Shown here: in pieces, positions 7,928-14,980 of the stretch | Layout: each line of letters starts with the position of its first letter | Position numbering within the stretch: position 1 is the stretch's first letter | Assembly: GCA_963814315.1 (NCBI GenBank) | Contig: CAWFCG010000003.1 | Span: forward strand, 496,001 to 560,000 | From: JAFMJV01 sp963814315 | GTDB taxonomy: Bacteria; Chloroflexota; Limnocylindria; Limnocylindrales; CSP1-4 | DNA length: 64,000 bases | Reading direction: 5' to 3' | The notes under the pieces: model-generated | Told to the model about the DNA's origin: nothing | Seen by the model: the letters and a program-made list of their open reading frames with translations, nothing else | Database searches by the model: none | Program-made: the position numbers and the translations under genes

Positions 7928-9979
7928 TTGACCGACGTCGAACACGAATACGCACTGGACAAGCCGGTCTCGCCGCCAGAACCAGAGGTAGGTCCAGAGC
8001 CGGAACCTGACGCCGAAACGGAGCCTGAACCGGATTCCGAACCCTGGCCCGAGCCGGAACCGCAGCCCGATCCGGAACCCCCGCCCGAGCCGGAAGCAGC
8101 CGTCTCCGATGAGCCATCAGACTCCCCGCTGGACGTGGAACAGCCGACGGGGCAGGCTTCGGAGTCGCCGGAGTCGCCGGAGTCGCCGGAGTCGCCGGAG
8201 TCGCCGGAGTCGCCGGAGTCGCCGGAGTCGCCGGAGTCGCCCGAGTCGCCCGAGCCGCCCGAGCCGCCCGAGCTTTCGGTGGAGCCAGAACTGCCGCCTC
8301 CCGCCATGGTGTCTCGAACGGTCTCGGCTGAGATCGCCCGACAGCTTCACGCGTCTGGCGCCCGCTACTGCTTCACGGTGCCTGGTGAGCCCATCCTGCC
8401 GCTGCTTGACGACCTCGCAGCGGTCGGCATCCGTATCATCACGACGCGCCACGAAGGCGGAGCCGCGTTGATGGCTGAGTCTCTCGCCCAGTCCACCGGA
8501 CACCCTCAGATCGTCGCGGTCTCGCGTGCTGTGGGAACTGCCAATGCTGCCATCGGCATGCATGCCGCGCAACAGGACTCAGCACCACTCGTCGTGCTGG
8601 CCGGCCAGGTTCCCTCATCGTTCGCCGGTCGGGAGTCGTTCCAGGAGGCGAACTTGGTCAGGAGTGTCGGATCGCTGGGCAGTTGGGCAGCCCAGATCGA
8701 TGCTGCCGACCAGGCTCCTGCCGTGCTGCTGAGTGCCTGGAAGAGGATGCACACGGGGCGGCCGGGTCCGCTATTGCTAGCGGTGCCGGTCGACGTACAG
8801 ACGACGCATGTCGAGACGGCAGACGAGCCGTTGCCAAACCCGCCGGGCGCGCGCGGCCCCGCGGCCGACCGCGCTGATGTCAGCCGCGCCATGAAGATGC
8901 TGGCGGCTTCGGAGCGTGGTGTGATCGTGGCCGGAGGTGGCGTGCTGCAAGCTCGCGCGACCAAACGCCTCGTGGCACTGTCGGAGGTCCTGGCAGTGCC
9001 GGTCATTGCGGCGTGGCGCCGTGCGGATGTCTTTCCCAATGACCATGCCAACTACCTGGGCATGGCCGGGGCCGCAGCTGCGCCGACGGTGGCGAAGCGC
9101 CTGGCTGATGCCGATGTGATCCTGTTCGTCGGAGCCCGGCTCTCCGAGATCACCACCTCTGGCTACACCATTCCCGCCCCTGGAACGCGATGGATCCACG
9201 TGGACGTAGAGCCGCGCGCAGCGCATGCCGGGCTGGAGGCGCCGACGCTTGCAGTGGCGGCGGACGCCTCGCGCTTCCTGGATGCCGCTTGGTCTGATCT
9301 GCGTGCGGCAGCGCTCGACAACGAGATGCGCAGTCGGCGCGAGGCTCGTAATGCTGCCGACCGAGAAGCGTATCGAGCCGCCAGTGCGCTGGGGCAGGGG
9401 AGTTGGGACGGCCGAGGTGTCCACCCGGGTCGGCTCCTGGGCGCGCTGCGAGGGATCCTGCCTGACAACGCGGTGATCGCCACCGATGCTGGCAATCTGG
9501 CGTCCTTCGTGGCCCGTGGCTTTCGCTTCCGTCGCGCAGGGACACTCCTGGGTACGACGTCGGGCACGATGGGCTTTGGCCTGCCGGCCGCCATCGCCTC
9601 GTCGCTCTTGGATCCCGATCGTATCGCCGTTGCCATCTGCGGAGACGGTGGCTTCGCCATGACCATGAACGAGCTGGAGACCGCTGTGCGTGAGGGGGCG
9701 CATCCGATCGCCATCGTCATGGACAACGAGCGCCTCGGCACGATCGCCGTCCAACAGCTCCACGATGGGCGCCCCACGGCCTCAACCGACCTTGGGCCGA
9801 TCGACTTCGCGGCTGTCGCTCGAGCGCACGGTGCTGTTGGCTTCAGCGTGACCGATGAGGCTGGATTCGTAAGCGCGCTGCGCGAGGCCATCAGCTCTCG
9901 ACGAGCGGCGGTCATCCACGTCAAGGTGGATCCTGCCTGGCTCTCCGTAGACGACAACCCGAGCCAGTCCGCAACGTAG
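7928..9979 (+). CDS. Thiamine-pyrophosphate enzyme, acetolactate-synthase-like, with Pro/Glu-rich N-terminal extension
   Basis: 683 aa if it starts at TTG 7928, or 557 aa from ATG 8306, where the conserved enzyme begins (SAEIARQLHASGARYCFTVPGEP). Three domains of the ALS/pyruvate-decarboxylase superfamily are visible: an N-terminal PYR domain with catalytic Glu in TRHEGGAALMAE (about residue 175), a central Rossmann-like domain (VIVAGGGVLQA..., FVGARLSE) and a C-terminal PP domain with the TPP/Mg motif GDGGFAMTMNEL near 571 and DNERLGT near 598. The substrate cannot be assigned; oxo-acid decarboxylase, glyoxylate carboligase or acetolactate synthase are all possible. The first ~125 residues are almost only Glu, Pro, Ser and Asp, including ten ESP repeats, which is unusual for this family. 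No clear ribosome site precedes either start. No ilvN-like small subunit is nearby. Confidence 0.8.
   Translation: MTDVEHEYALDKPVSPPEPEVGPEPEPDAETEPEPDSEPWPEPEPQPDPEPPPEPEAAVSDEPSDSPLDVEQPTGQASESPESPESPESPESPESPESPESPESPESPEPPEPPELSVEPELPPPAMVSRTVSAEIARQLHASGARYCFTVPGEPILPLLDDLAAVGIRIITTRHEGGAALMAESLAQSTGHPQIVAVSRAVGTANAAIGMHAAQQDSAPLVVLAGQVPSSFAGRESFQEANLVRSVGSLGSWAAQIDAADQAPAVLLSAWKRMHTGRPGPLLLAVPVDVQTTHVETADEPLPNPPGARGPAADRADVSRAMKMLAASERGVIVAGGGVLQARATKRLVALSEVLAVPVIAAWRRADVFPNDHANYLGMAGAAAAPTVAKRLADADVILFVGARLSEITTSGYTIPAPGTRWIHVDVEPRAAHAGLEAPTLAVAADASRFLDAAWSDLRAAALDNEMRSRREARNAADREAYRAASALGQGSWDGRGVHPGRLLGALRGILPDNAVIATDAGNLASFVARGFRFRRAGTLLGTTSGTMGFGLPAAIASSLLDPDRIAVAICGDGGFAMTMNELETAVREGAHPIAIVMDNERLGTIAVQQLHDGRPTASTDLGPIDFAAVARAHGAVGFSVTDEAGFVSALREAISSRRAAVIHVKVDPAWLSVDDNPSQSAT
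8162..8269 (+). repeat. 9-bp coding tandem repeat (ESP x10, EPP x2)
   Basis: Ten consecutive GAGTCGCC(G/C) units run from 8162 to 8251, the first eight identical, followed by two GAGCCGCCC units to 8269. In the TPP-enzyme frame they encode (Glu-Ser-Pro)10(Glu-Pro-Pro)2. The perfect identity of the first eight units points to recent slippage, so copy number is likely variable between strains and hard to assemble from short reads. Confidence 0.95.
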
Positions 9980-10101
9980 GCGCCATCGCGTCAGCGCGGC
10001 GTTGCCGCACGGCACTGTCTTTGCGCAAGGACAGCGTCCCCCATGCGTTGCATGCGCCGCGCGCGCATCGTTCGAGTGGTGTGGCCGCCGTGGGGTCGGC
10101 C

Positions 10102-10623
10102 TCAAGCGGTCGGGGAGCCGATCGACCGGCGCATGGCGATGGCGCCGAAACGGGCGCCGGCTTCCGCGTCCTGGCCGCGAGCGATGGGGATGAAGTCGAG
10201 ATCTCGATAGAACCTGATCGCCGCATCGTTGCCTGCCATGACCCACAGCACGGTCTGCTGCGCACCCCATCCGCGAGCCCATGCCTCCAACGCTTCGATC
10301 AGTCTGCGACCGACGCCAGATCTTCGCGCCATCGGATCCACCCACATGCTGAACAGCAACAACGTTTCCGGGTGTCGTCTGCGGCCCTGGACGAGTCCGA
10401 CCGGCTCGTCGGGATCCATGGCGATGAGCCAGATCCGGTCATCGCCGTGCGCTGCCCTTCGAGCGCTCAGCCGCCACTCGCTCGGTGGCCGAGCCCGGGC
10501 CTCGGCGAGAGGCTGTCCGAAGGCGCTCGGTGCATCCGCGAGGCTGCGGAGCCGCAGGTCGCGCAGTAGCTCCCCCTCCGTCAGCTTGATGCGACGGATC
10601 GAAAGCTGGCGCTCGGACATCAT
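10102..10623 (-). CDS. GNAT family N-acetyltransferase
   Basis: 173 aa. The acetyl-CoA pyrophosphate loop is seen as RRSGVGRRLIEALEAWA (about residues 98-115), followed by NDAAIRFYRDLDFIP, the usual GNAT motif B. The N-terminus (IRRIKLTEGELLRDLRLRSLADAPSAFG) matches GNATs that use this opening. The acceptor substrate is unknown. It is transcribed leftward, convergent with the TPP enzyme. Two adjacent ATGs (10623, 10620) are available and neither has a strong ribosome site. Confidence 0.88.
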   Translation of the reverse strand: MMSERQLSIRRIKLTEGELLRDLRLRSLADAPSAFGQPLAEARARPPSEWRLSARRAAHGDDRIWLIAMDPDEPVGLVQGRRRHPETLLLFSMWVDPMARRSGVGRRLIEALEAWARGWGAQQTVLWVMAGNDAAIRFYRDLDFIPIARGQDAEAGARFGAIAMRRSIGSPTA

Positions 10624-10662
10624 GCCGCGTCAGGCCGTGCGTCTGCCCACGCAGCGATGAGG

Positions 10663-11067
10663 CTACTCGACGGGCGCTCCAGCGCGTGCGAGATCAACGA
10701 TGCCACCGGCATCTGCGATGTCCTTGATGCCCGCCTCGGCCATCTGGCCAGCGGCCAGCGCGCTGCGGCGGCCAGATTGGCAATACACCATGTACGGCTC
10801 ATCGACATCGAGCTCGGCGATCTGATCGCTGAAATCGGCTCCCTCCACGTCGATATTGATGGCCCCGACCACATGTGCTTCAGCGTATTCAGCAGGGCTG
10901 CGGACGTCGATGATGGTGCGCTCACCCTCGTCGATCATCTTTGCGGCCTCGGTCGAGGTGACCGTGTGGGCGCCCGGCGCCTCTGTCGCAGCGCTTGAAC
11001 CACAGGCCGCGAGGGTCAGGACGGCGACCAAGGCGAGGATGACGAGCGAGATAAGACGTCGAGACAT
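10663..11067 (-). CDS. Secreted rhodanese-domain lipoprotein
   Basis: 134 aa from ATG 11067, preceded by GGGGA at a proper distance; a longer frame to 11127 lacks support. Residues 1-21 are a lipoprotein signal ending in the lipobox LTLAAC, so the mature protein should be tethered outside the membrane. A single rhodanese domain follows, with DVRSPAEYAEAHVVGAINID and the active-site loop YCQSGRRS, its catalytic Cys near residue 93. Rhodaneses move sulfane sulfur or act as redox/phosphatase relatives; the CQSGRR loop length fits sulfurtransferases. A 16-bp palindrome lies about 50 nt upstream and may be its operator. Confidence 0.9.
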   Translation of the reverse strand: MSRRLISLVILALVAVLTLAACGSSAATEAPGAHTVTSTEAAKMIDEGERTIIDVRSPAEYAEAHVVGAINIDVEGADFSDQIAELDVDEPYMVYCQSGRRSALAAGQMAEAGIKDIADAGGIVDLARAGAPVE

Positions 11068-11115
11068 GGATCGATCCCCGTGGTGCGTGCTGGTCGTTGC
11101 CAGCATATCATTCCA

Positions 11116-11131
11116 GTAATTGCGCAATTAC
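11116..11131. promoter_or_regulatory. 16-bp perfect palindrome, probable operator of the rhodanese gene
   Basis: GTAATTGCGCAATTAC reads identically on both strands, in a locally AT-rich stretch upstream of the rhodanese lipoprotein. An overlapping inverted pair TTGCG-N6-CGCAA spans 11120-11135. Symmetry, size and position fit a homodimeric winged-helix repressor (ArsR/MarR-like), but no such regulator gene is in the window and the regulator is not identified. Confidence 0.55.
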
Positions 11132-11507
11132 GCAAGTATCAACAGAAATCGGCCTGATCGTCGTGACGACGAAGCCTCCCATGGACGATGATCGTCGCGC
11201 CTGCGTCTCGCCTTCGCGGCCTCCAGGAGTTTCCGAAGTCTTACGGACACTTCTACGGGACTTCACGCACGGACCTGTGAAGTCTCCCGAAGGTGCCCTC
11301 GTGTGTCTCGAGTTCTGCTGGCTGTTTCGCAGAAATATGAGGTCAATGACATCGGGACGGTGCGTACGGTCACCGGGATCGGCGATTTCCACGGGATCGG
11401 ACGGTGCCGTACGTGACTCGGCGGCAGGGTGCACCGGTACGATGGTCCCATCCAGCCGCGACGTGTCTCGCGCGAGACCGGGGGCTGGTCCGATCCTTAG
11501 GGGGCAC
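11132..11507. other. 376-bp intergenic region upstream of the beta-helix gene
   Basis: I see no convincing ORF here. It contains the non-coding repeat block at 11251-11302 and a short direct repeat GGACGGTGC at 11355-11363 and 11399-11407, each followed closely by a GTACG. A possible -10 element TACGAT lies at 11438-11443 upstream of the secreted beta-helix gene, with no clear -35 match. Confidence 0.5.
11251..11302 (+). repeat. Non-coding repeat block, upstream copy (elements A and B, hairpin)
   Basis: Element A is TTCTACGGGACTTCAC (11251-11266). Element B (11279-11302) begins GAAGTCT and ends GTGCCCTCGT. The GGGACTTCAC of A and the GTGAAGTC at 11277-11284 are inverted, so the block can fold into a hairpin (11257-11288). 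Related copies of both elements occur again only downstream of the beta-helix gene at 12608-12720. Confidence 0.6.
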
Positions 11508-12575
11508 ATGCGCACACGATCATCGGTCACGGTCCTGCTGGGGCTTTGTCTCGTCCTTACCACCGCGACCGGCGTCACGGCCAGGGCAGAGCGTGTCCGC
11601 TGTGACCGAGGCGCCGACCTGCAGGTCGCGATCGACCAGGCTTCCCCTGGCGTGATCCTTGACATCCGTGGCACCTGCCGGGGCGACTTCAGCATCGACG
11701 GCAAGGACCTGACCTTCCGAGGGACGCCGGGCGCGGTGCTCCGGGGCACGGGTGCGAGCGCGACGCTGTCGGTCGAGCGTGCCGATGTCCGACTCGTGCG
11801 GCTCGCGGTCACCGGGGGGCAGGACGGCGTCAGTGCCTGGTGGGGTGCGAGGATCACCCTGCTCGACAGCGCCATCCGGGACAACGCGGGGGAGGGCTTG
11901 CGAGGCGATGTATCGACCTACCGCCTGGTCGGCTCACGGGTCCGCGACAACGGCGGCTCGGGCATCTGGGCCGACGGCCATGGCCTGCGGGTCGAGTTGA
12001 TCGACTCGATCATCCGTCGTAATGCCTTCATCGGCGTCTTCGCGAACCAGGTCGAAGCGCTTCGGTCACGCATCGCCCACAACGGCGGTCCCGGGATCAG
12101 CACCATCGACCAGGGCTACGTGTCGGCACGCCGGCTCATCGTCCGCGCCAATGGCGGCGGGGGCATCTCGTCGCGGGGTATCGACCTCGCCGACTCGACC
12201 ATCGAGGACAACCAGGGCAGCGGCATCCGTGGCGGCTGGTTCGTCGACCCCGGCTGGGTACGGATCCGGGGTTCGGTGGTCCGGCGCAACCACGGCGACG
12301 GCGACGGTGGTGGTCTCGCATGCCATGGCGGCTGCCTCGTCGTCGACTCGCGCTTCAGCGGTAACACCGCGGCCGGCAACGGTGGCGGAATCTGGGTCCA
12401 CATCTACGCCAACGGGGCTGGCACGCCCGCGAGCCTGACCGTGCGTCGCTCATCCATCGTCGGCAACCGCGCGGGCAGCGGTGGCGGCGGGATCCACAAC
12501 GCGAGCTCGCTCGATGTCGTGCTCACGAAGGTGGTCCTGCGTCACAATCGTCCCAACGACTGCGTGGGCTGCTGA
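11508..12575 (+). CDS. Secreted right-handed beta-helix repeat protein
   Basis: 355 aa from ATG 11508, preceded by an excellent AGGGGG at 11499-11504; the frame upstream is open but has no coding character. Residues 1-27 form a Sec signal (VTVLLGLCLVLTTATG). The rest is a series of ~22-residue coils of parallel beta-helix type with repeated IRDNAGEGL, VRDNGGSGI, IRRNAFIGV, VRANGGGGI and IEDNQGSGI motifs and a C-terminal NRAGSGGGGIHNASS coil. The fold is shared by pectate-lyase-like polysaccharide enzymes and by non-catalytic surface proteins. I see no catalytic triad that would name an activity. The gene stands alone and is flanked by the repeats at 11251-11302 and 12608-12720. Confidence 0.85.
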   Translation: MRTRSSVTVLLGLCLVLTTATGVTARAERVRCDRGADLQVAIDQASPGVILDIRGTCRGDFSIDGKDLTFRGTPGAVLRGTGASATLSVERADVRLVRLAVTGGQDGVSAWWGARITLLDSAIRDNAGEGLRGDVSTYRLVGSRVRDNGGSGIWADGHGLRVELIDSIIRRNAFIGVFANQVEALRSRIAHNGGPGISTIDQGYVSARRLIVRANGGGGISSRGIDLADSTIEDNQGSGIRGGWFVDPGWVRIRGSVVRRNHGDGDGGGLACHGGCLVVDSRFSGNTAAGNGGGIWVHIYANGAGTPASLTVRRSSIVGNRAGSGGGGIHNASSLDVVLTKVVLRHNRPNDCVGC

Positions 12576-12607
12576 GCACGGAACGGGTGGACTGAGGTCG
12601 AGCGTGC

Positions 12608-12720
12608 GAAGTCTGGCGAAAGTGCCCTCGTACGCCCGGTTGATATCTACGACATTTCACATCGGTTCTCTGCGGTAGGACAGACTCTGCGATGTCTCCG
12701 GCGTTTCTACGAGACTTCAC
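12608..12720 (+). repeat. Non-coding repeat block, downstream copy (elements B, A', A)
   Basis: Element B recurs at 12608-12631 with 21 of 24 bases identical to 11279-11302. A diverged copy of A (TCTACGACATTTCAC) is at 12646-12660 and a closer copy (TTCTACGAGACTTCAC) at 12705-12720. All are in the same orientation as the upstream block, but the order is B then A rather than A then B. No ORF explains them. Confidence 0.6.
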
Positions 12721-12771
12721 AACGGGGCGCGGTCGCGGGTCCTACTCAATATGTTACATAACTTATCTTAT

Positions 12772-12790
12772 CGGCCCTGTTGTCGGGCCG
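12772..12790. terminator. Hairpin between convergent genes, possible terminator
   Basis: CGGCCC (12772-12777) pairs with GGGCCG (12785-12790) across a 7-nt loop. An AT-rich segment lies at 12748-12771 and a second short GC repeat (GGCGCC twice, 12797-12810) lies nearby. It sits between the 3' ends of the beta-helix gene and the leftward secreted protein. There is no proper U-tract, so termination is a guess from position. Confidence 0.35.
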
Positions 12791-12821
12791 TATATAGGCG
12801 CCCAGGCGCCACCGAGGATGG

Positions 12822-13268
12822 TTACTCCACGTTGGTGATGAGCGGCTGATCGAGCGTCGCGGTGGTGACGTAGTGCTGTGCGATCGCGATGCAGGCGATC
12901 CGACCCGCGCCAGCCGGGGTGCCGGTCTGCAGTCGGACGTCGATTCCGCCCTCGATACGATCGACAGTGATGCTGTGGAGGCCGTTGCACTCCTCGACGC
13001 CCATCCAGAAGTAGATCGAGAGCGCCCGTCCATCGGATGCCACGGAGATCTGGTCCCAGGCTTGCGGACGCGGGTCCATCACGCTGGGATCCGGCTCGAT
13101 GATCGTGGCGCTGGGATCATCGGGCGGAGTCGTGCTGGAACTACTGGCGGCGTCGCTGCTCACGGCGGTGTCAGGACCGATGGTCGGTTCCGCGGCGACG
13201 ACAGAGCCGGCAACCGTGGTCAGGCCGAGCGCGATGGTGAGGAGGATGAGGACGGGTCGAATGCGCAT
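12822..13268 (-). CDS. Secreted hypothetical protein
   Basis: 148 aa from ATG 13268, with AGGAG 11 nt upstream; a longer frame to 13586 runs antisense into the next gene and is not credible. Residues 1-27 form a Sec signal peptide (MRIRPVLILLTIALGLTTVAG...). A Ser/Thr/Pro-rich linker (about 35-65) leads to a small domain of about 85 residues with two cysteines (one in VEECNGLHSITVD, one in RIACIAIAQHY), which could form a disulfide outside the cell. I do not recognise the family. Confidence 0.65.
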   Translation of the reverse strand: MRIRPVLILLTIALGLTTVAGSVVAAEPTIGPDTAVSSDAASSSSTTPPDDPSATIIEPDPSVMDPRPQAWDQISVASDGRALSIYFWMGVEECNGLHSITVDRIEGGIDVRLQTGTPAGAGRIACIAIAQHYVTTATLDQPLITNVE

Positions 13269-13385
13269 GTCGGTACAGTCTCCTGGGTTGCAGATGGCGG
13301 TCGGCTGTGCCGCCCATCGACAGGGTACGGCTCGTGTCCAGCTAGTCGCCGACAGAACAGCTGAAGTCTGCCTACACTCGTCGGG

Positions 13386-14954
13386 ATGACAGCGGCGAGG
13401 ATGGCACGGATCGAAGACAGGATCTCGACCGTGCCCGTCCATCCGTTCCTGTTCGCCGTCTATCCCGTCGCGCGGCTGTACCAGGAGAACATGTTCGAGG
13501 TCGAGCTCCTCGACGTGGTGGTGCCGCTGCTGGTCGTCATGGCCGCGACCGCGATCGGTTTGGTCTTGCTCACCCTGCTGTTCCACGACCGGCGCCGCGG
13601 AGCCATCGTCACCACAGCCCTCGTGATCTCCACCCTCCTGTTCGGGCTGGTCGCGGAGTTCGCCGAGCCCACGACGGGAGACATCCGCGGTCCGCTCATC
13701 GTTGCCGTTCTCGTCCTTGTCGGGTTGGCGGTCGCGGTAGCCAGGCGGGCGGGCTCCCGTCTTGGCTCAATCACCACGGCCCTGAACCTGTTCTCGTTCG
13801 TCCTCGTTGTGCTGGCGGTCGTGCCGACGATCCAGACTGCGGCGCGCGAGTTCGGCAACGACCCCGACGACCTGCCACCCGCCATCAGCCTGGGCGCCGA
13901 CCAGGGCTCGCAGCGTGACATCTACCATCTCATCCTCGATCGCTACGGCTCGGAGGCCTCCCTGAAGGCCGGCTTTGGAATCGACAACAGCGAGTTCATC
14001 GCCTGGCTGCGCGACCAGGGCTTCGACGTGGTCGATGACGCCGAAGCCAACTACACCAAGACGATGCTCTCCCTCAGCGCGACCCTCGGCATGCAGTCCC
14101 TGGAGGACATGGCCAAGGACCTGGGACCCGACAGCGGGGACCTCTCGGGCGTGAGGTACCGACTTGCCCATAGCCTCGCCGGGAGCTTCCTGCAGGAGCG
14201 CGGCTATGAGTACGTCCACATCGGTTCGTGGTTCGATCCGACGCGCGAGTCGCGGATCGCGGATCGTTCGCTCTTCCCGACGGTCGCGGTCACCTTTGCC
14301 TCGACCATGTACGAAACCACCATCCTGCCGACGATCCTGGGTGACACCGAGGCAGCGCCCGATCACGAGCGCCGCCATGCCCAGGCCGCCGAGTTCCAGC
14401 TCGATCGGCTTGACCGGGTCGTGAATCGACCCGGTCCCACGTACGTGTTCGCCCATGTCCTGCTGCCGCATCCGCCGTACGTGTACCTTGAGGATGGCAC
14501 TTACGCACCCGATGAGGCCACGTTCGAATCACAGTTGGCCTATACCAATCGGCGCGTCCGTGAGTGGGTCGGGCCATTGTTGGAGTTGCCCGAAGACGAA
14601 CAGCCCATCATCGTCATCCAGGCCGACGAGGGCCCCTACCCTCCTCGCTGGGACGCGGACAAGGATGGCTTCGACTGGGCGAACGCCACTGATGATGAGT
14701 TGCTCACGAAGTTCGGCATCCTTGACGCCATGTACCTGCCGGGCGCTGAGGGTGAGGCACCGCTGCCCGAGGGCATGACGGCGATCAACACCTACCCCGA
14801 GCTGTTTCGCCGGTACTTCGGCAGCCGCATTGCCGACGAGCCCGACCGCGTGCTGGCCTCCAACGAGTCGCGCCCGTTCGACTTCGTGGATATCACCTCG
14901 CGCTTGAAGAGCATCGAGGCAGCGAAGGCCGAGTCAGCCGAGTCGGCCGGCTGA
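13386..14954 (+). CDS. Membrane-anchored sulfatase-like (alkaline phosphatase superfamily) enzyme
   Basis: 522 aa. Four strong transmembrane helices occupy about residues 40-152, and a ~350-residue extracytoplasmic domain follows. That domain has the superfamily pattern: a metal Asp in HLILDRYGSE (about 184), a candidate nucleophile Thr/Ser in NYTKTMLSLSAT, the histidine stretch FAHVLLPHPPY and a distal metal motif IQADEGPYPP. Known relatives include sulfatases, phosphoglycerol transferases (LTA-synthase type) and phosphoethanolamine transferases. The usual Asp-His-Gly of the last motif reads Asp-Glu-Gly here. The substrate is unknown; anchoring suggests a cell-surface polymer. It converges on the methyltransferase, 26 nt apart. 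Confidence 0.8.
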   Translation: MTAARMARIEDRISTVPVHPFLFAVYPVARLYQENMFEVELLDVVVPLLVVMAATAIGLVLLTLLFHDRRRGAIVTTALVISTLLFGLVAEFAEPTTGDIRGPLIVAVLVLVGLAVAVARRAGSRLGSITTALNLFSFVLVVLAVVPTIQTAAREFGNDPDDLPPAISLGADQGSQRDIYHLILDRYGSEASLKAGFGIDNSEFIAWLRDQGFDVVDDAEANYTKTMLSLSATLGMQSLEDMAKDLGPDSGDLSGVRYRLAHSLAGSFLQERGYEYVHIGSWFDPTRESRIADRSLFPTVAVTFASTMYETTILPTILGDTEAAPDHERRHAQAAEFQLDRLDRVVNRPGPTYVFAHVLLPHPPYVYLEDGTYAPDEATFESQLAYTNRRVREWVGPLLELPEDEQPIIVIQADEGPYPPRWDADKDGFDWANATDDELLTKFGILDAMYLPGAEGEAPLPEGMTAINTYPELFRRYFGSRIADEPDRVLASNESRPFDFVDITSRLKSIEAAKAESAESAG

Positions 14955-14980
14955 CACCGGCGCTCGACGGTGTCTGACTC

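Noticed and set aside
8162..8269. Regular repeats that might suggest a CRISPR or VNTR locus
   Set aside because: The unit is 9 bp with no spacers and stays in one coding frame. It is a coding tandem repeat, not a CRISPR array.
11097..11507. N-terminal 137-residue extension of the beta-helix protein
   Set aside because: A Sec signal and a strong ribosome site begin at 11508; the upstream part contains the operator and repeat block and reads as non-coding.
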